Source of the DNA: Rhodobacteraceae bacterium LNNU 3342
GTDB taxonomy: Bacteria; Pseudomonadota; Alphaproteobacteria; Rhodobacterales; Rhodobacteraceae
Assembly: GCA_008711135.1 (NCBI GenBank)
Contig: VUAW01000001.1
Location: forward strand, 496,001 to 560,000
DNA: 64,000 bases
Direction of reading: 5' to 3'
In this document: piece after piece, positions 8,867 to 17,600 of the stretch
How the letters are laid out: each line of letters starts with the position of its first letter
Numbering within the stretch: position 1 is the first letter of the stretch
Translations under genes and position numbers: made by a program
The notes under the pieces: model-generated
Seen by the model: only the letters and a program-made list of their open reading frames with translations
Told to the model about the DNA's origin: nothing
Databases searched by the model: none

Positions 8867-10652
8867 AAGTTGGGGCGCTCAGCTCAGGATGATCATCCCT
8901 GATGTGGTCCGCGTTGCTCCATTGGTCAAGGATCTGGCGCTGCCACTGGATCACAAGCGCAGGAGCGGTCTCGGACGGGACGATGAAGGCATTGCGCGAC
9001 CAGGACCCGCCCCGCCAAGATGATAGCGCAATCACCACGGGCGACAGGATCATCGGCACCGCCACCGGCAGCAGCCAGAACACCAGTTCCGGCGCCAACC
9101 GCCAGGCCGCAACCAGACCGAGGATGCCGAAGACGACGATCCAGCGGCTTGCCGTCCAAGCCTCTCCCAACGTCAGTGTGCCGTCGCCGCGCCGGTTCGG
9201 GGGCCAGCCTCCGTCGATGCCCATCAGCACCTGAAAGACCGAGCGGGTCTGGAACATCAGCATGATCGGCGCCATGACGCTGGACGCAGCCAATTCCCAC
9301 ATCGTGGTCAGGAACACCCGCCCCGCGCCGCCAAAGTCCCGCGCCCGGCCGGTCAGGGCCGCATGGGCCGCGATCAGCAGCTTGGGCAGGATCAGGAGGC
9401 CCAGCACCCCGATGGCCAGCGCAATGGCCTTGGAGGTCTCGTTGCTCGGGAACACGGGGAAAAGCTGGTAGGGTTCGGGGAAGTAGTTCGGTTCATGCTG
9501 GAACAGCGGCTGCACGACGCTTGCGATCATGAACATCAGCCAGAAGAGCGGCGCGATGTAGGCAAGGATCCCCTGCAGGAAGACAAATCGGCTCCACCCC
9601 TTCAGCCTTGGCGCGCCGATGATGCGGCTGTGCTGCAGGTTGCCCTGGCACCAGCGGCGGTCGCGCCGGGCATAGTCGATGATGTTTTCGGGGCCTTCCT
9701 CGAACGATCCCTCCAAATCAGGATCGACGCGCACGCGCCAGCCGGCACGGGCCAGCAACGCGGCCTCTACATAGTCATGGCTCAGGACGTGGCCGCCAAA
9801 GGGGGGATTGCCGCTCAGGACCGGCAGGCCGCAGCTTTCGGCAAAGGCCCGCACCCGGACCAGCGCGTTGTGACCCCAGAACGGACCGCAGCGCCCCTGC
9901 ATCAGGGCCTGCCCCCGGGCAAAGACGGGGGAATAAAAGCTTGCCGCGAACTGGACCGCCCGGCCAAAGCGTGACTGCGCCTTGACGATCTTGGGCAGGG
10001 TCTGCAGCAGGCCGAGATCGGGCTCTGCCTCCATCCGCCGGACCATTTCGGCGATAGTGGCGCCTTCCATCAGGCTGTCGGCGTCCAGAATCAGCGCATA
10101 GTCATAGGCCGCGCCTGACTTCTGAAAGAAATCTTCGATATTACCGGCCTTCTTGCCGGTGTTCACAGTGCGGCGGCGATAGAACATGCGCCCGTGGCTG
10201 CCCCGTTCGTCCACCAGACGGTCGAACCAGAAGCGTTCCTGCCGGGCAAGTTCGTCATCCCGCGTATCGGACAGGATCGCGATGTCGAAATGCGCACCAA
10301 GCCCCGTCGCCTCGACCGAACGATCGATCGCGGCGACGCGGGAAAATGTCTCTGCCGGATCTTCGTTGCAGATGGGCATGAGGATGGCCGTGCGCCCCCG
10401 GATCGGCGCGTCCGAAAAATCGGGCGCCGCGTTCACACGCCCGAACAGCCCCAGAAGGCCCTGCATCGCCCCCCAAGCGAGCCAAAGCGTGCTGATCCCG
10501 ATCAGGACCGCGCGCAGGATGTCGAGCCGGTCCAGCCCGTCAGCGGCACCGAACTGCAGGAACAGCATCGCCGCCCCCACCCCCACGGCCAACGCGGGAA
10601 GCAGGGCGGCAAGCCGCACCGCGACCAGGGAGGGGCCGCGCGCGGGGCCCAT
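8859..10652 (-). CDS. opgH: OpgH, glucan glucosyltransferase
   Basis: Membrane glucosyltransferase of family GT2 that polymerises the beta-1,2-glucan backbone of osmoregulated periplasmic glucans from UDP-glucose, 597 residues. Two N-terminal membrane spans are followed by the catalytic domain with MPICNEDP, the metal-binding DADSLMEG, and the acceptor and product-site motif RRDRRWCQGNLQHSR (a Q(R)xxRW variant). Several membrane spans follow (for example LKGWSRFVFLQGILAYIAPLFW). It is shorter than the roughly 850-residue E. coli OpgH because it lacks the long cytoplasmic N-terminus. It begins 5 bases after opgI; no clear ribosome binding site is visible, so it probably depends on coupling. 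Confidence 0.95.
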   Translation of the reverse strand: MGPARGPSLVAVRLAALLPALAVGVGAAMLFLQFGAADGLDRLDILRAVLIGISTLWLAWGAMQGLLGLFGRVNAAPDFSDAPIRGRTAILMPICNEDPAETFSRVAAIDRSVEATGLGAHFDIAILSDTRDDELARQERFWFDRLVDERGSHGRMFYRRRTVNTGKKAGNIEDFFQKSGAAYDYALILDADSLMEGATIAEMVRRMEAEPDLGLLQTLPKIVKAQSRFGRAVQFAASFYSPVFARGQALMQGRCGPFWGHNALVRVRAFAESCGLPVLSGNPPFGGHVLSHDYVEAALLARAGWRVRVDPDLEGSFEEGPENIIDYARRDRRWCQGNLQHSRIIGAPRLKGWSRFVFLQGILAYIAPLFWLMFMIASVVQPLFQHEPNYFPEPYQLFPVFPSNETSKAIALAIGVLGLLILPKLLIAAHAALTGRARDFGGAGRVFLTTMWELAASSVMAPIMLMFQTRSVFQVLMGIDGGWPPNRRGDGTLTLGEAWTASRWIVVFGILGLVAAWRLAPELVFWLLPVAVPMILSPVVIALSSWRGGSWSRNAFIVPSETAPALVIQWQRQILDQWSNADHIRDDHPELSAPTYA

Positions 10653-10657
10653 GGCGT

Positions 10658-10819
10658 TTACTGCCGCGCCCGCGCGGCGGGCAGCAGCGCGGCAAGAAGA
10701 TGGCGCAGGCGGGTGACCAGGCCCGGCCCCTCAAGCACCTGCTTGGGCATGGCAAGGGGCGCGGCCGGAAGTTCGGCCATATCCCGGTTGTCGTGGTTCC
10801 GGCTTGTCGTCACGTTCAT
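10658..10819 (-). CDS. opgI: OpgI, small protein of the glucan operon (53 aa)
   Basis: A 53-residue reading frame between opgG and opgH, starting MNVTTSRNHDNRDMAELPAA and ending in LPAARARQ. Its ATG overlaps the opgG stop (ATGA at 10816-10819) and its stop is 5 bases before opgH, which argues for a translated gene and not chance. In R. sphaeroides a small gene called opgI sits at this place in the opgGIHC operon and has no known function. The C-terminal half (VTRLRHLLAALLPAARARQ) could form a basic amphipathic helix. There is no signal peptide. Name assigned by position; function unknown. Confidence 0.7.
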   Translation of the reverse strand: MNVTTSRNHDNRDMAELPAAPLAMPKQVLEGPGLVTRLRHLLAALLPAARARQ

Positions 10820-12420
10820 GGTTGCATCCACTGGTAAAGCCAGGTTTCGGAAAGTTTGCGTTGATAGCCGGCGACATGGGCCACCAGCTCGATGGTGCTG
10901 CCGCGCGATCCCTGCACGTCCAGCACGAGGCGCCAGATGTCTTCCTGCGGCACCTTGGAAAGGGTCTGGTTCACGATCTCGCCCTGCGAGACCGAAACGA
11001 CCGGCTTGATATCGGCATCCTCGGGCAGGCGGCCAAGCATCCCGCCCTTGAAATCGACGACGAACTTGCGCAGTCCTTCGGGCGCGGGAACACCCGATGC
11101 GCCGCCGACGCCCGCGCCTGTCCGGTGGACCCATGCACGGTCGGTCATGCGGTCGGGGTCGAGCATCCCCCAGCGCAGGCGATAGCTGTATTCACGTTCG
11201 TCCCCCGCCCGCACCGGCGTATCCGGCACCCAGTAGGCGACGATGTTGTCGTTGACCTCCAGATCCGTCGGGATTTCGACGAGTCGGATTGCGCCGAGGC
11301 CCCATTCGCCCAGCGGCTCCACGCTCAGCGAGGGGCGGAGTTCGTACCGCGCTTCCTTGTCCTGATAACGCTCAAAGCCACGGTCGCGCTGATACAGGCC
11401 AAAGCTGCGGGGCTGATGTTCGGTGAAATAGGACCCTGCAAGGCGCGGCGGGTTGTTCAACGGCCGCCAAAGCACCTCGCCGTCGTTGCGGGTGATCAGC
11501 AGCCCGTTGCTGTCATGGACCTGCGGACGATAATCGTCGAACTGGCCGCGGTTCTTTTCGTCGTAAAGGAACATCGACGTCAGCGGGGCGATGCCCAGCT
11601 GTTCGATATCGGCGCGGAAGAACAGCCGCGCGGTCACCTCCATCACCGTCTCTACCCCAGGGGTAATGACAAAGCGATAGGCCCCGGTGACGCTGGGCGA
11701 TTCCAGCGCCGCGTGGACCACCACCTGCCGCGCCCCCGGCGCCGGACGTTCCAGCCAGAAATGCGAGAAGCGCGGGAATTCCTCGCCCGAAGGGAGGCCC
11801 GTGTTGATCGCCAGCCCGCGTGCAGAAATGCCATAGGCATTCCCCTGCCCCAGCGCCCGGAAGTAGCTCGCCCCCACGAAGGCCACGAGTTCGTCCGAAA
11901 CATCTGCCCGATTCAGCGGGTAGTTCAGGCGAACGCCGGCCACGCCCGGCATATCGGCATGTTCGGGAACACGTTCGGCCAGATCGTTGAGGTATTCGAA
12001 GTCGTCGGTCGAAAAGGTCATGTCGCGGGCGCGGCCATCGACGACCTCGCTCACCCGGACCGGTTCGTTGAACAGCCAGCCCATGCTGAAGGCATGGACG
12101 GAAAACAGGTTCTGCTCGTCCTCGATCCACCGGGCGCGTTCGGAGCGGAAGCGGATCAGGCGATAGTCGTCGTACTGGAGGCTTTGCAGGAAGCTGGGCG
12201 TCTGCTCGACCACCTCATGGGGGTGCTGCGCCTTCTCGCGCATGACCTCGACCAAGTGGTCGAACGAAAAGGGCTCGCCCTCGGCTGGCGCGACCGGCGC
12301 CTCTTGCGCCCGCACAGCCAGCGGCAGCGCCGTAGTATACATCAGCACCGCGGCTGCCGGCATGGCAGCAAGCATCCTGCGCCGGGAAAGCCCGGTCTTT
12401 CTGGTTTCAGAGACTTTCAT
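10816..12420 (-). CDS. opgG: OpgG/OpgD-type periplasmic glucan biosynthesis protein
   Basis: Periplasmic protein needed for osmoregulated periplasmic glucan synthesis, 534 residues, the usual length. The N-terminus has a twin-arginine-like signal, SRRRMLAAMPAAAVL (from residue 12), with a cleavage site near AVRA-Q. The mature part begins with FSFDHLVEVMREKAQ and includes QYDDYRLIRFR, typical of the MdoG family. E. coli OpgG uses Sec and its paralogue OpgD uses Tat, so the RR signal makes the export route an open point. First gene of opgGIHC; the stop overlaps the opgI start. No clear ribosome binding site precedes the ATG. Confidence 0.93.
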   Translation of the reverse strand: MKVSETRKTGLSRRRMLAAMPAAAVLMYTTALPLAVRAQEAPVAPAEGEPFSFDHLVEVMREKAQHPHEVVEQTPSFLQSLQYDDYRLIRFRSERARWIEDEQNLFSVHAFSMGWLFNEPVRVSEVVDGRARDMTFSTDDFEYLNDLAERVPEHADMPGVAGVRLNYPLNRADVSDELVAFVGASYFRALGQGNAYGISARGLAINTGLPSGEEFPRFSHFWLERPAPGARQVVVHAALESPSVTGAYRFVITPGVETVMEVTARLFFRADIEQLGIAPLTSMFLYDEKNRGQFDDYRPQVHDSNGLLITRNDGEVLWRPLNNPPRLAGSYFTEHQPRSFGLYQRDRGFERYQDKEARYELRPSLSVEPLGEWGLGAIRLVEIPTDLEVNDNIVAYWVPDTPVRAGDEREYSYRLRWGMLDPDRMTDRAWVHRTGAGVGGASGVPAPEGLRKFVVDFKGGMLGRLPEDADIKPVVSVSQGEIVNQTLSKVPQEDIWRLVLDVQGSRGSTIELVAHVAGYQRKLSETWLYQWMQP

Positions 12421-12484
12421 GTGACTGCACGATCCGCCGCAAGTTCGACCCGGAGTAAAAGCCCTCGGGGCAGGTTGGTTCCCT

Positions 12485-12513
12485 TATATCTACGTCGCCC
12501 CGGCCACCTACAA
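12485..12513 (-). promoter_or_regulatory. Possible promoter of the opgGIHC operon
   Basis: On the minus strand TTGTAG (12513-12508) and GATATA (12490-12485) are separated by 17 bases, about 65 bases upstream of the opgG start. Spacing is ideal but both boxes are imperfect, so this is only a candidate. Confidence 0.3.
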
Positions 12514-13021
12514 GGCGGCCGGCGGGATCCGGCGAATTGCCGCGCAAGCCCGGCCCACCGCTTCTGCATCACCGCCTTCAGCCCCCGTTCGCGCACGCAG
12601 CATCTGACCGGCACATTGTGCTTTTATTGCCGCTGCGCAAGGGGTTAAGCAGGGGGCGGCAGCGACAATGCAAAGATTTTGTGTCAGATCGGCATGGATC
12701 TGCCTGTCGCTGCGCCAGGGCCGGAGGCAGGACACCAGCCGCAGCCCCCGGCAGGCGGGATTCGGCCCGCCGCCGCAGCAGCCGGCAGGGATCCGCCGAA
12801 CGGTGAAACCGGTAAAAAGTGTCGCATTATCAAAGCCTGCGGCCCGTGCAGCGCGGCCACGGGTGCGCGCAAGGCGCTGCCGTCCCCACAAAAGCCGCTG
12901 TGGCAGCCGCCGTCGGCCTGCCTGCACAAAAAGCAGGCTTCGGCGTCGGCTTGATGGGCAGACTGATGTCACCCGACTTGCCGCCCCGACTCACGTCGTC
13001 AGCGACAGGGCTGGGATACGC
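12514..13021. other. Long intergenic region between opgG and metG
   Basis: Together with 12421-12484 this is the longest gene-free stretch in the window (about 600 bases). Short open frames exist in several frames on both strands, but none has a ribosome binding site, a recognisable domain or convincing composition. I see no tRNA, obvious riboswitch or strong hairpin with a U-tract. It must hold the opg promoter on the minus strand and the 3' end of the metG transcript. An unrecognised small RNA cannot be excluded. Confidence 0.5.
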
Positions 13022-14740
13022 TCAGTTGCGAATGCCTGAAAAACGCTGCTGCCACTCGGCTCGCTCTTCGTCCGTGATCTTGCGGAACAGAACCTCTGGC
13101 ACGGTGAAGGCATGGCCAGCCGGCAGCGCCTGAAGCGCGGCCTGCAGGTCCACGGGCCAGTCCCACGACGTGGATCCCATGGCATCCATCATCGCCGCCG
13201 CCGCATCCGGAATGAACGGCTGCGAGATCACCGCGTAGACGCGGATGAGGTTGAGCGCCAGCCGCACCTGCGCCGCCGCCTGTTCCGGATCGGTCTTGAC
13301 CACCGACCAAGGGGCGGCAGCCTGCAGGTATTCGTTGCCGATCACCCAGATCGCGCGCAGTTCGGACGCGGCCTTGCGGACCTCCATCGCCTCCATATGC
13401 GCCTCATAGGTGCGGATGCGGGTGGTCAGTTCCTCGATCAGGGCGGCTTCCTGCGGGCCGAATTCGCCGCCTTCGGGCACAACCTCGCCGAACTTCGACC
13501 GGCAGAACTTGGTCACGCGACTGACAAGGTTGCCCAGCACGTCGGCCAGATCCTTGTTCACGCTCGCCTGGAAGTTCTCCCACGTGAACTCACTGTCCGA
13601 ATTTTCCGGCGCGTGCGACAGCAGCCACCAGCGCCAGTAGTCCGCCGGCAGGATCGACAGCGCTTGATCCATGAAGACGCCGCGCCCCAGCGAAGTGGAG
13701 AACTGGCCGCCGTCATAGTTCAGGTAGTTGAAGGACTTGATGTAGTCGACAAGCTTCCACGGCTCGCCGGACCCCATGATCGTCGCGGGGAACGAAAGCG
13801 TGTGGAAGGGCACGTTGTCCTTGCCCATGAACTGGACATAGCGCACGTCCTCGGCGCCCTCGTCCAGACGCCACCAGCGGCGCCAGGCGGACTCATCCAT
13901 GCCCTGCGCATCGGCCCATTCCGCGGTGGCGGCAATGTATTCGACCGGCGCGTCGAACCAGACGTAGAAGACCTTGCCCTCCATCCCCGGCCAGTCCTCG
14001 GTGCCCTTTTTCACGGGCACGCCCCAGTGCAGGTCGCGGGTGATGCCCCGGTCCTGCAGCCCTTCGCCGTCATGGAGCCACTTCTTGGCGATCGAGGTGG
14101 TCAGGATCGGCCAGTCAGTCTTGCTGTCGATCCACTGGTCCAGTTGATCCCGCATCGCCGACTGCCGCAGGTAGAGGTGCTTCGTCTCGCGCACCTCAAG
14201 GTCGGTCGAGCCCGAAATGGCCGAACGCGGGTTGATCAGGTCCGTGGGGTCAAGCTGTTTGGTACATTCCTCGCACTGGTCGCCGCGGGCGCGGTCATAG
14301 CCGCAGTTGGGGCAGGTGCCTTCGATATACCGGTCGGGAAGGAAGCGGCCATCGGCGTGCGAATAGACCTGCTTTTCCGACACCTCGGTGATGTAGCCGT
14401 TTTCAGCCAGCTTGCCGGCGAATTGCTGGGTCAGCACGTGGTTGCGCTGGCTCGACGACCGGCCGAAGTGGTCAAAGGACAGGCGGAAGCCGGCAGCGAG
14501 CTCCTTCTGCACCTCGTGCATCTCGGCGCAGTATTCCTCGACCGGCTTGCCGGCCTTGGCGGCGGCCAGTTCGGCGGGCGTACCGTGTTCGTCGGTGGCG
14601 CAGATGAACATGACCTCATTGCCGCGGGCACGCATGTAGCGGGCGTAAAGATCAGCCGGCAACTGACTGCCGACAAGATTGCCCAGATGCTTGATCCCGT
14701 TGATGTAAGGAATGGCAGAGGTGATGAGAATTCGGGCCAT
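13022..14740 (-). CDS. metG: Methionyl-tRNA synthetase
   Basis: Class I aminoacyl-tRNA synthetase charging tRNA-Met, 572 residues. The N-terminus [21 protein letters not shown] contains the HIGH-like motif (HLGN). A zinc-binding insert has CPNC and CEEC, and the KMSKS-loop equivalent is the variant [11 protein letters not shown]. The anticodon-binding helical domain (residues about 400-560) follows. There is no C-terminal EMAP-type dimerisation domain, consistent with the short length. It stands alone between the opg operon and the pca genes. The CsaA-like protein near 62032 is a separate domain of the same tRNA-binding fold and is not linked to it. Confidence 0.97.
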   Translation of the reverse strand: MARILITSAIPYINGIKHLGNLVGSQLPADLYARYMRARGNEVMFICATDEHGTPAELAAAKAGKPVEEYCAEMHEVQKELAAGFRLSFDHFGRSSSQRNHVLTQQFAGKLAENGYITEVSEKQVYSHADGRFLPDRYIEGTCPNCGYDRARGDQCEECTKQLDPTDLINPRSAISGSTDLEVRETKHLYLRQSAMRDQLDQWIDSKTDWPILTTSIAKKWLHDGEGLQDRGITRDLHWGVPVKKGTEDWPGMEGKVFYVWFDAPVEYIAATAEWADAQGMDESAWRRWWRLDEGAEDVRYVQFMGKDNVPFHTLSFPATIMGSGEPWKLVDYIKSFNYLNYDGGQFSTSLGRGVFMDQALSILPADYWRWWLLSHAPENSDSEFTWENFQASVNKDLADVLGNLVSRVTKFCRSKFGEVVPEGGEFGPQEAALIEELTTRIRTYEAHMEAMEVRKAASELRAIWVIGNEYLQAAAPWSVVKTDPEQAAAQVRLALNLIRVYAVISQPFIPDAAAAMMDAMGSTSWDWPVDLQAALQALPAGHAFTVPEVLFRKITDEERAEWQQRFSGIRN

Positions 14741-14828
14741 GCGCGCGTCCCCGTGCGTGAGTTCCGGCCCCCTTTACCGCAGCTTGACGCCAAGGGCCAG
14801 AGCGACGCAAACCGTCAAGGCCAAGCTG

Positions 14829-14862
14829 CCCGCGCCGCCGCAGGTACCTCCGGCGGCGCGGG
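14829..14862 (-). terminator. Perfect 12-bp GC hairpin downstream of pcaF
   Basis: CCCGCGCCGCCG (14829-14840) and its exact reverse complement (14851-14862) flank a 10-base loop, ending 6 bases beyond the pcaF stop. It is placed like a terminator for pcaIJF but has no U-tract on either strand, so it may act as an RNA 3'-end stabiliser or a factor-dependent terminator. Confidence 0.45.
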
Positions 14863-14868
14863 ATATGG

Positions 14869-16068
14869 TCAGACGCGTTCCAGCGCGATGCTGATGCCCT
14901 GCCCCACGCCGATGCACATCGTGGACAGTGACCGCCGCCCGCCACCCCGCTGCAGTTCCAGCGCCGCGGTGCCGCTGATGCGGGCCCCCGACATTCCAAG
15001 CGGATGGCCCAGCGCAATGGCCCCGCCGTTCGCGTTCACCCGCGGATCGTCATCTGCGATGCCCAACTGGCGCAGGGTTGCCACGCCCTGTGCGGCAAAG
15101 GCCTCGTTCAGCTCGATCACGTCAAAGTCGGCCTGAGTCAGGCCAAGCCGATCCAGCAGCTTCTGGCTGGCGGGCGCGGGGCCGATCCCCATGATCCGCG
15201 GGGGCACGCCTGCCGTGGCACCGCCCAGAACCCGCGCGATGGGGGTCAGGCCATGCGCCTTGACAGCCGCTTCGGATGCGAGGATCAATGCCGCCGCGCC
15301 ATCATTGACGCCGCTGGCATTGCCCGCAGTGACAGATCCGTTCGGGAACAGCGGCTTCAGCTTGGCCAGGGCCTCGGCCGTCGTGGCGCGGGGATGTTCG
15401 TCCCGGTCCACCACCAGCGGATCGCCCTTGCGCTGCGGGATGGTGACAGACGTGATTTCGGCCGCAAGCCGTCCATTGGCCTGCGCCGCAGCCGCCTTGG
15501 TCTGGCTGGCTAGCGCCATGGCATCCTGCGCCTCGCGGCTGATGCCGAAGTCTTCGGCGACGTTCTGCCCGGTCTGAGGCATTGAGTCGGTGCCATAGGC
15601 CGCGTGCATCGCCGGGTTCACGAAACGCCAGCCGATGGTGGTGTCGTAGATCTCGGCGTTGCGGGAAAATGCGGTGTCAGCCTTGGGCATCACGAAGGGG
15701 GCACGGGACATGCTTTCCACCCCGCCCGCGATCATCAGGTCGGCCTGACCCGCCGCGATCGCCCGCGCAGCCGCCAGAACCGCATCCATTCCTGACCCGC
15801 AGAGCCGGTTGATCGTGGTCCCCGTCACCGCCACCGGCAGCCCGGCCAGCAGCGCCGACATGCGGGCGACGTTGCGGTTGTCCTCGCCCGCTTGGTTGGC
15901 ACAGCCGAAGATCACGTCCTCCACGGCCTCCCAATCCACGCCAGTGTTGCGCGCCATCAGCGCGCGCAGCGGCACAGCGCCGAGGTCATCGGCGCGCACT
16001 GACGACAGCGCTCCGCCATAGCGGCCGATGGGCGTGCGGATATAGTCGCAGATGAAAACGTCGATCAT
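14869..16068 (-). CDS. pcaF: 3-oxoadipyl-CoA thiolase
   Basis: Final step of the beta-ketoadipate pathway: 3-oxoadipyl-CoA plus CoA gives succinyl-CoA and acetyl-CoA. The 399-residue product has the thiolase active-site Cys in NRLCGSGMDAV, the His motif GHPLGMSGAR and the C-terminal acid/base Cys in LSTMCIGVGQG. The start MIDVFICDYIRTPIGRYGGALS and length match PcaF and not the general acetyl-CoA acetyltransferases; the neighbours pcaI and pcaJ decide the assignment. It begins 2 bases after the pcaJ stop, so it is the third gene of pcaIJF. Its expression should follow PcaR control from the 17554-17586 operator. Confidence 0.93.
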   Translation of the reverse strand: MIDVFICDYIRTPIGRYGGALSSVRADDLGAVPLRALMARNTGVDWEAVEDVIFGCANQAGEDNRNVARMSALLAGLPVAVTGTTINRLCGSGMDAVLAAARAIAAGQADLMIAGGVESMSRAPFVMPKADTAFSRNAEIYDTTIGWRFVNPAMHAAYGTDSMPQTGQNVAEDFGISREAQDAMALASQTKAAAAQANGRLAAEITSVTIPQRKGDPLVVDRDEHPRATTAEALAKLKPLFPNGSVTAGNASGVNDGAAALILASEAAVKAHGLTPIARVLGGATAGVPPRIMGIGPAPASQKLLDRLGLTQADFDVIELNEAFAAQGVATLRQLGIADDDPRVNANGGAIALGHPLGMSGARISGTAALELQRGGGRRSLSTMCIGVGQGISIALERV

Positions 16069-16070
16069 GC

Positions 16071-16742
16071 TTAAAGCTCCGGCACAATGAGGTCGGCGAC
16101 CGGGCCTTGGGTCAGCAGTTCGGCCCCGGTCAGGGATTGCAGGTCTTCAACCGACATCGTCGGCAGCTTTTCCCGCAGGACGAAGCGGCCATCCTCGATG
16201 TCGATCACAGCAAGGCTAGAATAGATCCGCGTGACACAGCCAACCCCGGTCAGCGGCAGGCTGCAGCGTTGAACAAGCTTGGGACGGCCATCCTTGGTGA
16301 CGTGGTCGGTGATGACGGCGACACGTTTGGCCCCATGCACAAGGTCCATCGCCCCGCCCACGGCCGGAACTCCGCGCGGGCCCGTCGACCAGTTCGCTAG
16401 ATCGCCGGTTTCGGCAACCTCATAGGCGCCAAGGATCGCCACATCCAGATGCCCGCCGCGCACCATGGCAAAGCTGTCGGCATGGTGGAAGAAGGCCGTG
16501 CCGGGCTTCAGCGTCACCGCCTTCTTGCCCGCGTTGATCAGGTCCCAGTCCTCTTCCCCGGCGGCGGGTGCCTCCCCAAAGCCAAGGATGCCGTTTTCGG
16601 TGTGAAAGATCGCCTCGCGTCCGGGCGGCTGGAAGCGGGCCACCATTTCGGGAAAGCCGATGCCAAGGTTCACATAGGCGCCATCGGTGATGTCCTGCGC
16701 GGCGCGCCAAGCCATCTGCGTGGGGGTCAGCTTGGTGGTCAT
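16071..16742 (-). CDS. pcaJ: 3-oxoadipate CoA-transferase subunit B
   Basis: Beta subunit of succinyl-CoA:3-oxoadipate CoA-transferase, 223 residues. It carries the catalytic glutamate motif (HTENGILGFGEAP), where the Glu forms the CoA thioester, plus the early GIGFPEMVARF loop. Together with PcaI it activates 3-oxoadipate for thiolysis by PcaF. The start overlaps the pcaI stop by 4 bases (ATGA, 16739-16742) and the gene ends 2 bases before pcaF. Upstream pathway genes (pcaDCHGB) are not in the window. Confidence 0.94.
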   Translation of the reverse strand: MTTKLTPTQMAWRAAQDITDGAYVNLGIGFPEMVARFQPPGREAIFHTENGILGFGEAPAAGEEDWDLINAGKKAVTLKPGTAFFHHADSFAMVRGGHLDVAILGAYEVAETGDLANWSTGPRGVPAVGGAMDLVHGAKRVAVITDHVTKDGRPKLVQRCSLPLTGVGCVTRIYSSLAVIDIEDGRFVLREKLPTMSVEDLQSLTGAELLTQGPVADLIVPEL

Positions 16743-17473
16743 TGCGACACCTCCGGATACACTGCCTTGGCGCGGTTCAGATCTTCCTCTTGCGTAGGGT
16801 TGGGCACCTCGACGACACCTTGGACAAAGATGCCAGGGGTGACCACGGCCTCGGGGTCAATGCCGCCGGGCTCGACCAGCCTGGACACCTGCACGATCGT
16901 GTTTGCGGCCGCCATGCACATCAGAGGTCCGAAGTTGCGCGCAGCCATGCGGTAGGTCAGGTTGCCCAGCCGGTCGCCCAGATGCGCCTTGACCAGCGTA
17001 TAGTCAGCCTTGAGCCAGCGTTCCTGCACATAGGACCGGCCTTCGAATTCTGCGACAGGCTTGCCCTGTGCTAGATCGGTGCCATAGCTGGTGGGGGTGT
17101 AAAACGCTGGAATGCCTGCCCCGCCTGCGCGGATGCGCTCGGCCAGCGTGCCCTGCGGCACCAGCTCCAGCTCGATCTTGCCGGCAAGGTAGAGTTCCGT
17201 GAACACCACCGGATCGGCCGACCGGGGGAAGGAACAGATCAGCTTGCTGACCATCCCCGCCTCGATCAGCGCCGCCAGACCGACATGCCCGTTCCCGGCG
17301 TTGTTGTTCACCACCGTCAGGTTCTTCGGGTGGCCGGTTTCCCGGTAGCGGTCGATCAGCGCGTGAATCAACTCGATCGGCGCGCCAGAGCCGCCGAAAC
17401 CGCCGATCATGACGGTCATGCCGTCCTCGATCCCTGCCACCGCCGTGGCAAGGTCGTGCAGTGTCTTGTCCAT
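16739..17473 (-). CDS. pcaI: 3-oxoadipate CoA-transferase subunit A
   Basis: Alpha subunit of succinyl-CoA:3-oxoadipate CoA-transferase, 244 residues. The glycine-rich motif GGFGGSGAPIELI near residue 23 and the block NNNAGNGHVGLAALIEAG are typical of subunit A of family I CoA-transferases. First gene of the pcaIJF operon; a good ribosome binding site (GGAGGAG) precedes the ATG at 17473. It is divergent from pcaR, and the 127-base gap holds a strong inverted repeat, so induction by a pathway intermediate through PcaR is expected. Confidence 0.94.
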   Translation of the reverse strand: MDKTLHDLATAVAGIEDGMTVMIGGFGGSGAPIELIHALIDRYRETGHPKNLTVVNNNAGNGHVGLAALIEAGMVSKLICSFPRSADPVVFTELYLAGKIELELVPQGTLAERIRAGGAGIPAFYTPTSYGTDLAQGKPVAEFEGRSYVQERWLKADYTLVKAHLGDRLGNLTYRMAARNFGPLMCMAAANTIVQVSRLVEPGGIDPEAVVTPGIFVQGVVEVPNPTQEEDLNRAKAVYPEVSQ

Positions 17474-17553
17474 CTAACTCCTCCAACCGGCCGTCCGTGC
17501 CGGGCTGTCCGAAGGTGGGATAGAACCGCCGGGCGATTGCGTCCAGATCATCC

Positions 17554-17586
17554 GTGCGATATGCTGTATTTGTTGACATATCGCAC
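17554..17586. promoter_or_regulatory. Inverted repeat operator between pcaI and pcaR
   Basis: GTGCGATATG (17554-17563) and CATATCGCAC (17577-17586) form a perfect 10-base inverted repeat with a 13-base spacer, so the arm centres are 23 bases apart, about two helical turns. The right arm overlaps a TTGACA (17573-17578). The repeat ends 14 bases before the pcaR start, so binding there should also control pcaR itself. IclR-family proteins bind such repeats as dimers or tetramers. Confidence 0.75.
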
Positions 17587-17600
17587 AAACTGGAGTTGGC

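Noticed and set aside
12508-12972. Open frames on both strands in the opgG-metG gap
   Set aside because: No ribosome binding sites, no domain likeness, low-complexity Pro/Arg/Ala translations; treated as non-coding.
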